Below are positions 25,361 through 34,653 of a stretch of 64,000 nt of DNA, piece by piece (within the stretch, counting starts at the first letter, position 1; each line of letters opens with the position of its first letter). Under the pieces are notes generated by a model, which saw only the letters and a list, made by a program, of their open reading frames with translations, ran no database searches and was not told where the DNA came from. The DNA is from Sphingobacterium spiritivorum ATCC 33861 (GTDB lineage Bacteria; Bacteroidota; Bacteroidia; Sphingobacteriales; Sphingobacteriaceae). Made by a program: the position numbers and the translations under genes. The stretch spans positions 62,001 through 126,000 of the forward strand of contig NZ_GL379773.1 of the NCBI RefSeq assembly GCF_000143765.1. Direction: 5' to 3'.

Positions 25361-28300
25361 ATGAAAAGAAAGTATGTTCTTTGCATGTTGTTCTGCCTGC
25401 TATTTTCGCTCGAAAATCTTCAGAACAGTTTAGCACAAACATTAGCATTTCCCGGTGCAGAAGGTTTCGGCCGATATGCTACCGGAGCACGGGGATATAG
25501 CTCCCGATCGGTATATTTTGTAACGAATCTTAATGACAGTGGTCCCGGATCCTTCAGAGATGCCGTAAGTCAACCCGGTAGATTTATCATCTTCAAAGTT
25601 AGTGGTATCATCACGCTCAGCAGTAAAATTCAAGTGGCCGCCAACACTACCATTGCAGGTCAGACTGCTCCCGGCGACGGAGTCGTACTCTACGGACGCG
25701 GAGTTTCCTTTAGCGGAGCGTCCAATACGATTAGCCGTCATCTTCGTATACGACTGGGTGTCAACGGAGGCGCCGGAAAAAATGATGATGCTTCCGGTAT
25801 TGCCAACGGAACGAATATCATCCTTGATCATATGTCCTTTTCCTGGGGACTGGATGAAGTATTTTCAATCAACTGGGACAATAAAGGTAGTGAACCTGAT
25901 AACATTACTATACAAAACTCTATTATCGGACAGGGATTACACCGGCACAATCACTCTGCAGGCGGACTGATTCAGACAGGTGGAAAAATCAGCATACTGA
26001 AATCGCTCTACATGAGCAATAAGACCAGAAACCCCAAAGTAAAAGGTATAAATGAGTTTGTCAATAATGTCGTTTACAATTTTGGAAATGCCAATACCAC
26101 TTATGCCGATCACAGCATTTCGGCAGATGCTTATATCCTTGGAGGAGAATCTTCCGGAGAATCGAATGTGACCTTATTAAACAATTACTTTATTGCCGGT
26201 CCGGCAACTCCACAATCTAAATCAACCCCATTTTCCAGAGGAAATGGTAATTTCAACCTGTATCAGCGAGGCAACTACTATGACCGCAATTATGATGGGG
26301 TATTGAATGGCACGGAGATGCAAGCCAACAGCACCTGGTATCCGGGAATTGAGCCTGAAAATTTTAAAAATGCAGAGGATTATTCCAGCTATCCAACGAT
26401 AGCCCCTGGCATGTCTGCCTCCGAAGCATACCAATGGATCGTATCTAATGTAGGAGCAACCTTCCCCAATCGCGATCAGGTAGATGCAGGTATGATCGCT
26501 GATCTGATGAGTATTGGCAAATCAGCACAATACATGTACCGTGAAACGGATAACGGACTAAGCAACGGAGGTCTGGGAGACTTCTATCCGGCACAACTTC
26601 CTGCGGACACTGACAATGACGGTATTCCGGATGAATGGGAAGAACGGTTAGGACTCAATAAAAATGATCCGTCAGATGCCTTAAAGGAAAGCAGTGCTCA
26701 TGCTCCCTATCTTAATATTGAGGTATATATCAATATGCTCACAGATGAGCAACCCACTGACTTCGTAAGGCCTCCAAAAAACATCAAAGCAACGAGTCTC
26801 TCGTATGATGAGACACCTGCCAGAAGTGTCGTTACCTTGTCCTGGGAGAATAATTCGCCTGACGTAAAAACACATATTGAAAGATCTGTTGATGCTATAC
26901 AATGGACTCCGGTAACCACTACAGACATCAATAAAAATACTTTTAACGACGATAACCTCAAACCTAACACCCTTTATTATTACCGGTTGAAATCAATTCA
27001 CAATCAGGAAGAATCGGTATTCAGCACTGCTTTATCTCATCGTACAACAGCCATACCTACTGCTCCTGTTCCTGCTGCACAACCTTCTCCGGTTCATTTA
27101 TATAACCATGTGATTCTGAATGAAGGTGCTATAGACCTTTCCTGGACTGGCAGCAGCAACACCAAAACCTACGCGGTATATTTCGGAAAAGACGCCGGTA
27201 ATCTTATTTTGAAACAGGAAGTCGCTTATAGTGCAAGACCCGGGATTGTGATATCCGATTTGGAAAATAACACTTCCTATTACTGGCGGGTAGACGCCAG
27301 TAATGACAAAGGAATCACAACCGGTGAGGTCTGGACATTCAGGACGGAGCAGCTCTTTCCAAAAATGCTTGTCGGACACTGGAATTTTGACGAGACAACA
27401 GAAGAACTGGAAACAACCTTACTTGATCAGTCAGCTTTTGCCAATCACGGTGAGCTGTCCCGCACTTCAGATCTGGGGATTTCACTCCGCACGGAAGGTG
27501 TGCATAATGGAGCGCTGGATCTGAAGAAAGCCGATCCCTCCACTTATTCTGCCAGTATACCACATAAGGATCATTTATACCTCAACAACTCTTCTTTCAC
27601 CATTACCTTCTGGATGAAAGCCGCTCAGGAAGATCGTCCGACTTCTACGAATAGCTCCTATATATTATGCAAAGGATCAATTACCAAAAATACGACCACA
27701 GGCGCTACCGGCAATCGATTTAATATAGAAGTAAAAGAAGAAAATTTTCGGTTTGCAATCGATAACGACAACCTTGGAAAGGATGAGATCACTGCTAAAA
27801 CTTCAGATTTCTACACCGGACAATGGACACATGTAACCGTAATCCGTGATACAGAAAACAAAAAAATCAGGCTTTATCGCAACGGGAAACTGAATGTGGA
27901 GGCAACGATCAGTAAAGCAACAAGCGGCATAGGTGAATTATCCGACCTGATTATCGGAAATATAGGAGAACTGGAGTTTTTAAAACAGAACAATCTCAAC
28001 TCTGCACCATATTTCGGCAAACTCGATGAACTGAAAATCTACAATTATGCATTAGCAGACTCGGCCATTCAAAGGGATTATTTAGAGCATGTCGGACTAT
28101 TGGCTGCACATACTCCATTTCCTACAGATAAAGGTATTTCTTCAAGAGGAGATCAGACAACTGTCAGCTGGTCAGGTGGAGAAAATACAACTTCTTTTGA
28201 TATTTACTTTGGCACGTCTGCAGATCAGCTTCATAAAGCAGCATCCTTACCCGCAACCGAAAAGAACTTTACCTTCCGATTACTTGATCCCGGCAGCATT

Positions 28301-30496
28301 TATTACTGGAAAGTCATCGTACAAAACAACGGGGTGAGTAAGGAAAGTCCAGTATGGAGCTTTACAGCGAATCCGAATAAGCGTGAATTAGTAGGTTATT
28401 ATTCTTTTGATGATCAACAGGCAGTCGGATACGATTACAGCAAATATGCAAATCACGGAAAAACACGCTCCTTCAGTGCATCGCCTTTTGTGGCTTCGGG
28501 AAAAAGTAATGGTGCTGTTGAATTTAAAACAGCCAACGGAACAACTTCAACTAAAGCAATCGTTATACCGGCGAGAGAACAAAACAAATTTGACTACAAC
28601 TCCTTCAGCATATCCCTCTGGATGAAAGGCAGCAGCAATACCTACACGACCTCCGCAACAAATGCCTACCTGATACAAAAGGGTACTTTTTCGGGTGTAG
28701 GAAGATGGTATGGTATTCAATTAAATAATAACGGTAATCTTGTTTTTGCTATTGATGACGATTCCAGCGTCAGCGGACGTGGTAAAAACGAAGTGACCAC
28801 GGGGATAGCGGCCAACAATTTGTTCAATAATCAATGGCATCATATTGTTGCCGTGCGGGATGTGGAAAATGCCAAGATATCCCTTTACATTGACGGAAAA
28901 TTTATCAAAACTGCCTCTGCGCTCGCACAAAATATAGGACAGGATAATGTAGACCTGCTTATCGGTAATTCTGCCGAAAATAAAATATACAGAGACCAAC
29001 TGGACGAAGTAAAGCTTTACAACTATGCTTTGTCTGACGAAGATATTTCTCAATTGTATGCGACCGGTATTCCTGTAGCTCCTCCGGTATTGATTACTCC
29101 TGCACAAGATGCTGTTTTGCAAAATGCACTTAACCCTGTCTTTAAATGGAGAAGTGATGAAGAAACCTACAGTGTTTTTCTGGGTAAATCAACTGATGAT
29201 TGGATCAAAATTGCGGACCACATCAGACCGGCTACATTTACGGTTCCTGAGGAACTGGAATACATACAGAGTTATTACTGGAAGGTAGAAGCATTCCGGG
29301 ATACAGAAAAGGCTTCCAGCAATATTGGTAAGTTTACTACTGAAGAGCTACCCAGACCCGTTGTACAGGTCGTTCCGATAACTGTAAATGAAGGAAGTCC
29401 CAAAGGAAATATCCTGACCAGATTGCAGGCTACGAATCCTTTAAATGGTCCTTTAAAAAACTGGAAACTCCTCAAAACCGATGATCCCAATCAGAATGGT
29501 ATTCCGGCAATCGAAATGGATACAAGCTCAGGCGAGGTACGCATTCTGGATCCTGCAGATTTCAGCTATGGCCTGACCCAGAGTATTAAATTTACCACTA
29601 CTGTAGACAATGATCGCAAAACCAGTGAAGAAACGGAACTGACTATAAACATCAATTTTGTCAATCAGGCTCCGACTTTTCAAAACATCGCTGACCTGAC
29701 ATATTGCAACAGCGGGCAAGAATATGAAGTGCTGATAAACGGAATTTCTCCGGGAAAAGAATCCAGTCAGCAGACGACGCTGTCCATTCAGGCAGATCAG
29801 GCAGATCTCTTTGATGAGCTGCAGATACTTCAAACCACATCTTCTACCGGAGCCATCAGAATTATATTAAAAGAGACATATGCAGGGACAACCCGTATCA
29901 ACGTTACCGTCAAAGATAATGGAGGAACAAATAACGGAGGAATAGATTCTTATACCCAAAGTTTCAATATTACAGCCACCTCTCCCCCAGAATTAAAGAT
30001 CGCATATGATAACAGCAGACCTCTGTTAGAGAACAAACCTGTAACACTCAATGTGGTAAATCCGTCTGCTGATTACAGTTACGAATGGTTTGCAAACGAA
30101 AGTTCCATAGGTTCAGGCAACAGTATAACCCTAAATGCCGGCAGAGGAATCAACTATAAAGTAACCGGTAAATCTTCAGATGGTTGTATTGCCACGGCAT
30201 CATTACAGTTGGATCTGATCGAATCGACTTATCAGCTGAAGATCAATAATATCATTACACCGAATAATGACGGTATCAATGATTACTGGCTGATCAAAAA
30301 TATCGAAGCTGATCCTGAAAATGAAGTATATGTATATAGTCAAAACGGGAGATTAGTGTTTTCTGCACGGGATTACCAAAATGACTGGACCGGAATATCC
30401 AATTCGAGCCCTCTGCCGAATGGCACCTATATGTATAAGGTCATTTTCAATAAAAAAGAATATGCAGGCTACTTAGATATCGTAAACCCTCAATAA
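25361..30496 (+). CDS. multidomain secreted pectate-lyase-like protein with T9SS type B sorting domain
   Basis: The 1711-residue protein has a signal peptide (to about residue 26). A parallel beta-helix polysaccharide lyase domain of PL1 type follows (about 28-410), with FPGAEGFGRYATGARG, VYFVTNLNDSGPGSFRDAV and KTRNPKVKG. A calcium-type DTDNDGIPDEWEERLG lies near 415. Fibronectin-III-like modules (about 465-665), a LamG domain (about 670-900), another FN3-like module and a second LamG (about 1010-1230) follow. Cadherin/Ig-like repeats and a gliding-motility-type C-terminal domain (about 1628-1711, IITPNNDGINDYW) end the chain. It likely cleaves uronate polysaccharides at or outside the cell surface, making unsaturated ends for the GH88 enzyme. 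Confidence 0.92.
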   Translation: MKRKYVLCMLFCLLFSLENLQNSLAQTLAFPGAEGFGRYATGARGYSSRSVYFVTNLNDSGPGSFRDAVSQPGRFIIFKVSGIITLSSKIQVAANTTIAGQTAPGDGVVLYGRGVSFSGASNTISRHLRIRLGVNGGAGKNDDASGIANGTNIILDHMSFSWGLDEVFSINWDNKGSEPDNITIQNSIIGQGLHRHNHSAGGLIQTGGKISILKSLYMSNKTRNPKVKGINEFVNNVVYNFGNANTTYADHSISADAYILGGESSGESNVTLLNNYFIAGPATPQSKSTPFSRGNGNFNLYQRGNYYDRNYDGVLNGTEMQANSTWYPGIEPENFKNAEDYSSYPTIAPGMSASEAYQWIVSNVGATFPNRDQVDAGMIADLMSIGKSAQYMYRETDNGLSNGGLGDFYPAQLPADTDNDGIPDEWEERLGLNKNDPSDALKESSAHAPYLNIEVYINMLTDEQPTDFVRPPKNIKATSLSYDETPARSVVTLSWENNSPDVKTHIERSVDAIQWTPVTTTDINKNTFNDDNLKPNTLYYYRLKSIHNQEESVFSTALSHRTTAIPTAPVPAAQPSPVHLYNHVILNEGAIDLSWTGSSNTKTYAVYFGKDAGNLILKQEVAYSARPGIVISDLENNTSYYWRVDASNDKGITTGEVWTFRTEQLFPKMLVGHWNFDETTEELETTLLDQSAFANHGELSRTSDLGISLRTEGVHNGALDLKKADPSTYSASIPHKDHLYLNNSSFTITFWMKAAQEDRPTSTNSSYILCKGSITKNTTTGATGNRFNIEVKEENFRFAIDNDNLGKDEITAKTSDFYTGQWTHVTVIRDTENKKIRLYRNGKLNVEATISKATSGIGELSDLIIGNIGELEFLKQNNLNSAPYFGKLDELKIYNYALADSAIQRDYLEHVGLLAAHTPFPTDKGISSRGDQTTVSWSGGENTTSFDIYFGTSADQLHKAASLPATEKNFTFRLLDPGSIYYWKVIVQNNGVSKESPVWSFTANPNKRELVGYYSFDDQQAVGYDYSKYANHGKTRSFSASPFVASGKSNGAVEFKTANGTTSTKAIVIPAREQNKFDYNSFSISLWMKGSSNTYTTSATNAYLIQKGTFSGVGRWYGIQLNNNGNLVFAIDDDSSVSGRGKNEVTTGIAANNLFNNQWHHIVAVRDVENAKISLYIDGKFIKTASALAQNIGQDNVDLLIGNSAENKIYRDQLDEVKLYNYALSDEDISQLYATGIPVAPPVLITPAQDAVLQNALNPVFKWRSDEETYSVFLGKSTDDWIKIADHIRPATFTVPEELEYIQSYYWKVEAFRDTEKASSNIGKFTTEELPRPVVQVVPITVNEGSPKGNILTRLQATNPLNGPLKNWKLLKTDDPNQNGIPAIEMDTSSGEVRILDPADFSYGLTQSIKFTTTVDNDRKTSEETELTININFVNQAPTFQNIADLTYCNSGQEYEVLINGISPGKESSQQTTLSIQADQADLFDELQILQTTSSTGAIRIILKETYAGTTRINVTVKDNGGTNNGGIDSYTQSFNITATSPPELKIAYDNSRPLLENKPVTLNVVNPSADYSYEWFANESSIGSGNSITLNAGRGINYKVTGKSSDGCIATASLQLDLIESTYQLKINNIITPNNDGINDYWLIKNIEADPENEVYVYSQNGRLVFSARDYQNDWTGISNSSPLPNGTYMYKVIFNKKEYAGYLDIVNPQ

Positions 30497-30504
30497 CCTT
30501 TATT

Positions 30505-31383
30505 ATGAACTCATATCAAATCAACAGGTATATTATTTCCTGTTATTTAACCTTTATCATACTGTTATTTTCATCTTTAGGATTTGCACAACAAGTACCT
30601 TTAGCCTCGGGATTTTTTACAGACAAATACCTCCAAAATTCGGCAAAGTATGGCATTTCTGCTGAAAACTCGCTGCTGCTTGGCATCCGTAATAATGTGG
30701 CGAACAACCATGCAAACCAGAATGAGCAATTACTAAATTTAAACCTGAACCATAATACAAATGGTTTTGGTGCAGGAATACATAATATAAATTCAGGATC
30801 GTTCAAACACACCAGTTTACAGGCTTCCTATGCCCACCATTTACTGTTTGATAATCCGGGGCATATGCTGAGTCTGGGGACTTCACTAAGTTATACAAGT
30901 GAAAATATCGATCTCAAAAAGATTGAGGGAGAGACCAATGATCCGACATTACTGGATTTCAACAGAAGAACCAATAAATTGGATCTTGATCTGGGTGTTG
31001 CATACAGCGTTTCGGATGTTGATATACAGCTCTCTGTCAATAATATTCTGGCGAAGAAGACCACTTATTTTCTGGTCAATAAAAGCAGGCTCTTCAGCAG
31101 TGTCAGCTATACAATAGAAACAGCAAGCCGTCTTCGGTTTTCTCCTCAGGTATCTTACCGGAAATTATTAAATGATAATGATGTCCTGGATCTGGGTGGA
31201 GCTGTTGCATTCAACCCAAACTTTCAACTGTTTGCGCTCTACCACAGCAATCAAAATATAACAACAGGAATGAATCTGAATATTAAAAAGTTTAAGTTTA
31301 ATTTTGCTTATCTGAAAGGCACATCGGGAATTCAGAGAAATACCGCGGAATGTCTGGAATTTGCCTTAGGTTACCGATGGTAA
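30505..31383 (+). CDS. PorP/SprF family type IX secretion membrane protein
   Basis: PorP/SprF proteins are outer-membrane beta-barrels tied to T9SS substrates with type B C-terminal domains. The 292-residue protein has a signal peptide (LTFIILLFSSLGFAQQ) and typical opening NSAKYGISAENSLLLGIRNN. Amphipathic strands follow up to NTAECLEFALGYRW with a C-terminal aromatic. It starts 8 bp after the lyase gene, the usual arrangement for a type B substrate and its partner, so it probably helps secrete or anchor that lyase. Confidence 0.93.
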   Translation: MNSYQINRYIISCYLTFIILLFSSLGFAQQVPLASGFFTDKYLQNSAKYGISAENSLLLGIRNNVANNHANQNEQLLNLNLNHNTNGFGAGIHNINSGSFKHTSLQASYAHHLLFDNPGHMLSLGTSLSYTSENIDLKKIEGETNDPTLLDFNRRTNKLDLDLGVAYSVSDVDIQLSVNNILAKKTTYFLVNKSRLFSSVSYTIETASRLRFSPQVSYRKLLNDNDVLDLGGAVAFNPNFQLFALYHSNQNITTGMNLNIKKFKFNFAYLKGTSGIQRNTAECLEFALGYRW

Positions 31384-31417
31384 TGTAAAGTCAATAATGG
31401 AAATTACATCATAAAAA

Positions 31418-31445
31418 AAGCCAGCGTGCATAAACACGCTGGCTT
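31418..31445 (-). terminator. terminator of the beta-oxidation operon
   Basis: AAGCCAGCGTG (31418-31428) and CACGCTGGCTT (31435-31445) form a perfect 11-bp stem with a 6-base loop. On the minus strand it is followed by a run of T's. It may also act weakly on PorP/SprF transcripts from the other side. Confidence 0.9.
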
Positions 31446-31467
31446 AACAACCTAAAACAATAAAAGA

Positions 31468-33246
31468 TTAAAAACAATATTTATTCTCCTCAATCAGCTT
31501 TTTGGCAATACGCTGACGGGCATCTTTAACATTAAATGGTTCTGCCTTTGTAAATCTGCGCAGACCTACCAGCATCATTTTTAATTCATCTCCTTCTCCA
31601 AAAGAATAAAGTGCCTCTTTACCTGCAGCATTTATTTTATCAATCGCTGTATACAGATATACTTTAGCAATATCGGTAGCATAAGCTGCTGCATCTGCTC
31701 CCTGTGTATGGAAGATCTTCTCGGCACGTAACAGGACAGATTCGGATACATATACGTAACCGATTATGTCTGCAATATTCATGAGGATTTCCTGTTCTTT
31801 GGACAGGGACATCATCAATTTCTGAACAGCTGCACCTGCAATCAGCAACCCTGCTTTTTTGAGATTAGCCAATATTTTTTTCTCTGCTGCAAATGGTGTT
31901 TCATCTTCATCTCCGAAATCAGGAATAGACATCAGTTCACCCGCGACAGCTGTCGCAGGTCCCATCAGATCCAATTCCCCTTTCATCGCACGTTTCAATA
32001 GCATATCTACCACCAAAAGACGGTTTACCTCATTTGTTCCTTCAAAAATACGATTGATACGAGAGTCACGGTATGCTCTTTCCATTGGTGCATCTGCCGA
32101 ATAGCCCATACCTCCGTATATCTGTACGCCCTCATCTACAACATAATCCAGCATCTCTGATCCCCAGACTTTGATAATAGCACATTCGATAGCAAACTGT
32201 TCCACAGATTTTAGTTTGGCTTTTGCCTCATCCATTCCTCCTGCAACCAAAGCATCATAGGCATCATCAATATTTTGTCCGGCACGGTATGTAGCTGATT
32301 CTACAGCAAACAAACGAATGGCGGCTTCTGCAATTTTATAGCGGATAGCTCCAAACTTAGAAATAGGCAGGTTAAACTGCACACGTTCGTTTGCATATTT
32401 TATGGCTTGTGTCAATACACCTCTTGACGATCCGATAGTCGCTGCACCTAGTTTGATACGTCCGATATTCAGGATATTAACTGCAATTTTAAACCCGTTT
32501 TCGCGATCTGAAAGCATATTCTCTACAGGAACGGCACAATCATTAAAAAAGATCTGACGCGTAGACGACCCTTTGATACCTAACTTATGCTCTTCAGGAT
32601 TCATGGTGATACCACCAAAATCTTTCTCCACAATAAATGCAGTCAGATTTTTATCATCATCAATCTTAGCAAATACGATAAAGATATCTGCAAAACCACC
32701 ATTGGTGATCCACATCTTCTGACCATTGATAATATAATGAGTGCCTTCTGCATTCAGTTTAGCCGATGTACGACCTGAGTTCGCATCCGACCCGGAGTTA
32801 GGCTCTGTCAGACAGTATGAAGCCTTCCATTCTCCGGAAGCCAGTTTAGGAATATACTTTGCTTTCTGCTCTGCATTTCCATAGTAAAGAATCGGTAGAG
32901 TACCAATTCCGGTATGGGCAGACAAAGCTACAGCAAATGAATAACCCGAACCGACGGCATCTGCAACTAACATTGACGTATTAAAATTCTTACCAAAACC
33001 ACCATATTCTTCGGGTATCGACACGCCTAATAATCCCAGTTCGCCGGCCTTATCCATCAGACTTGGCATTAGGCCTTCTTCCTGTGCATCTATACGTTCC
33101 AGTTTATTGAGAACTTCAGTATCCAGAAAGTCCAGACAAGTCTGACGAATCATCCTTGCTTCTTCATCGAATTCCTCCGGAATAAAAATATCTGTATACG
33201 GTGTTTCTCTAATCACAAATTCACCGCCTTTGATTGCTTTGCTCAT
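31468..33246 (-). CDS. acyl-CoA dehydrogenase family protein (VLCAD-like length)
   Basis: The enzyme performs the first oxidation of fatty acid beta-oxidation, making trans-2-enoyl-CoA with FAD. At 592 residues it has the C-terminal extension of very-long-chain-type dehydrogenases. Signatures are CLTEPNSGSDANSGRTSAK, QKMWITNGGFADIFIVFAK, KLGIKGSSTRQIFFNDCAVP and QIYGGMGYSADAPMERAYRD followed by RIFEGTNEVNR, whose Glu is the expected catalytic base. It is last of the four-gene operon, 85 bp after the thiolase gene. The electron acceptor (ETF) genes are not in the window. Confidence 0.96.
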   Translation of the reverse strand: MSKAIKGGEFVIRETPYTDIFIPEEFDEEARMIRQTCLDFLDTEVLNKLERIDAQEEGLMPSLMDKAGELGLLGVSIPEEYGGFGKNFNTSMLVADAVGSGYSFAVALSAHTGIGTLPILYYGNAEQKAKYIPKLASGEWKASYCLTEPNSGSDANSGRTSAKLNAEGTHYIINGQKMWITNGGFADIFIVFAKIDDDKNLTAFIVEKDFGGITMNPEEHKLGIKGSSTRQIFFNDCAVPVENMLSDRENGFKIAVNILNIGRIKLGAATIGSSRGVLTQAIKYANERVQFNLPISKFGAIRYKIAEAAIRLFAVESATYRAGQNIDDAYDALVAGGMDEAKAKLKSVEQFAIECAIIKVWGSEMLDYVVDEGVQIYGGMGYSADAPMERAYRDSRINRIFEGTNEVNRLLVVDMLLKRAMKGELDLMGPATAVAGELMSIPDFGDEDETPFAAEKKILANLKKAGLLIAGAAVQKLMMSLSKEQEILMNIADIIGYVYVSESVLLRAEKIFHTQGADAAAYATDIAKVYLYTAIDKINAAGKEALYSFGEGDELKMMLVGLRRFTKAEPFNVKDARQRIAKKLIEENKYCF

Positions 33247-33331
33247 AATATTCAGATTTTAGTAGTGTATATTGCGATCGTTTCCTCCGTCCGGACATAC
33301 ATCCTACAACTTTTATAATTCTTATTTTATA

Positions 33332-34504
33332 CTATAATAACTCAAATATTCCTGCTGCTCCCTGTCCTGTACCCACACACATGGTAACCATACCATATTT
33401 TTTGTTGCGACGCTTCAGTTCATTCAGTACCTGCACGGTTAGCTTTGCTCCGGTACAACCAAGCGGATGTCCTAATGCAATAGCTCCTCCATTTACATTG
33501 ACCTTTTCTTCATCCAGTCCCAATTCACGTATGATCGCCAGAGATTGTGAAGCAAATGCTTCATTCAGTTCAATCAGATCAATATCCTGCAGATTTAATC
33601 CTGCCTGCTCCAAAGCTTTTGGAATGGCGTAAATCGGACCTATCCCCATAATACGGGGAGGCACTCCAGCAACAGCATAACTCACTAAACGTGCGATAGG
33701 TTGCAGATTTAATTCCTTCATCTTTTTCTCCGAAACAACCAGTACGAAAGCTGCGCCGTCAGATGTCTGTGAAGAATTCCCCGCTGTCACGCAGCCGTCT
33801 GCAGCGAATACAGGTTTTAATTTGGATAATACTTCCAGTGTAGAATCTGCACGAGGACCTTCATCCGTATCTACGACATATTCGCGTGTGGCAATCTTAC
33901 CATCTTTCAGGTAGTTTTCTTTAACAGTAACAGGAACAACACCATCTTTCAGATGGCCGTTTTTGATTGCTTCGACGGCGCGCTGGTGCGATCGTAAAGA
34001 AAATTTATCCTGATCTTCACGATTCACATTATATTCTTTAGCAACAGCTTCTGCCGTAAGCCCCATCCCCCAATACCAGTCCGGATTTTCTTTTGCAACT
34101 TCCGGATTCGGCACAATTTTCCAGCCTCCGAACGGCATACCCGACATCACTTCCACTCCTCCGGCAATAATACAATCTGCCATTCCGGATTTGATCTTTG
34201 CCACAGCTGTTGCAATAGTTTCTAATCCTGATGCACAGTAACGGTTAACGGTGACACCCGGAACTTTATCTGTCTGCAAACCCATTAACGAGATCAGGCG
34301 GGCTACATTCAGTCCCTGCTCCGCTTCAGGCATTGCATTACCGACGATTACATCGTCTATTTCTTCTTTATTGAGATTGGGCACTGAGGCTACCAAATGC
34401 TTGATAACATCTGCCGCTAAATCATCTGCCCGTGTAAATCGAAATCCTCCTCTCGGAGCCTTCCCGACTGCGGTACGATATCCTGCTACAATGTAAGCTT
34501 CCAT
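33332..34504 (-). CDS. acetyl-CoA C-acyltransferase (3-ketoacyl-CoA thiolase)
   Basis: Thiolase cleaves 3-ketoacyl-CoA to acetyl-CoA and a shortened acyl-CoA. The 390-residue protein has the nucleophilic Cys90 in [25 protein letters not shown], the catalytic His in [13 protein letters not shown] and the second Cys (376) in [16 protein letters not shown]. The length and motifs fit FadA-type degradative thiolases. It lies between the FadB-like and acyl-CoA dehydrogenase genes in a MarR-led operon, supporting a catabolic role. Confidence 0.96.
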   Translation of the reverse strand: MEAYIVAGYRTAVGKAPRGGFRFTRADDLAADVIKHLVASVPNLNKEEIDDVIVGNAMPEAEQGLNVARLISLMGLQTDKVPGVTVNRYCASGLETIATAVAKIKSGMADCIIAGGVEVMSGMPFGGWKIVPNPEVAKENPDWYWGMGLTAEAVAKEYNVNREDQDKFSLRSHQRAVEAIKNGHLKDGVVPVTVKENYLKDGKIATREYVVDTDEGPRADSTLEVLSKLKPVFAADGCVTAGNSSQTSDGAAFVLVVSEKKMKELNLQPIARLVSYAVAGVPPRIMGIGPIYAIPKALEQAGLNLQDIDLIELNEAFASQSLAIIRELGLDEEKVNVNGGAIALGHPLGCTGAKLTVQVLNELKRRNKKYGMVTMCVGTGQGAAGIFELL

Positions 34505-34653
34505 ATTCTTATAGTAGTTAGTAATGAGTTATTGGTATCGCCTACTGCGACACCTATCCTCACCAATCCTTTTATTTTAATTATTTTTTTCTTTATAAAG
34601 CATTGATGTTTATAACAGATTTTTGTATTTCATCAATACCTTTTTTGAGAATA

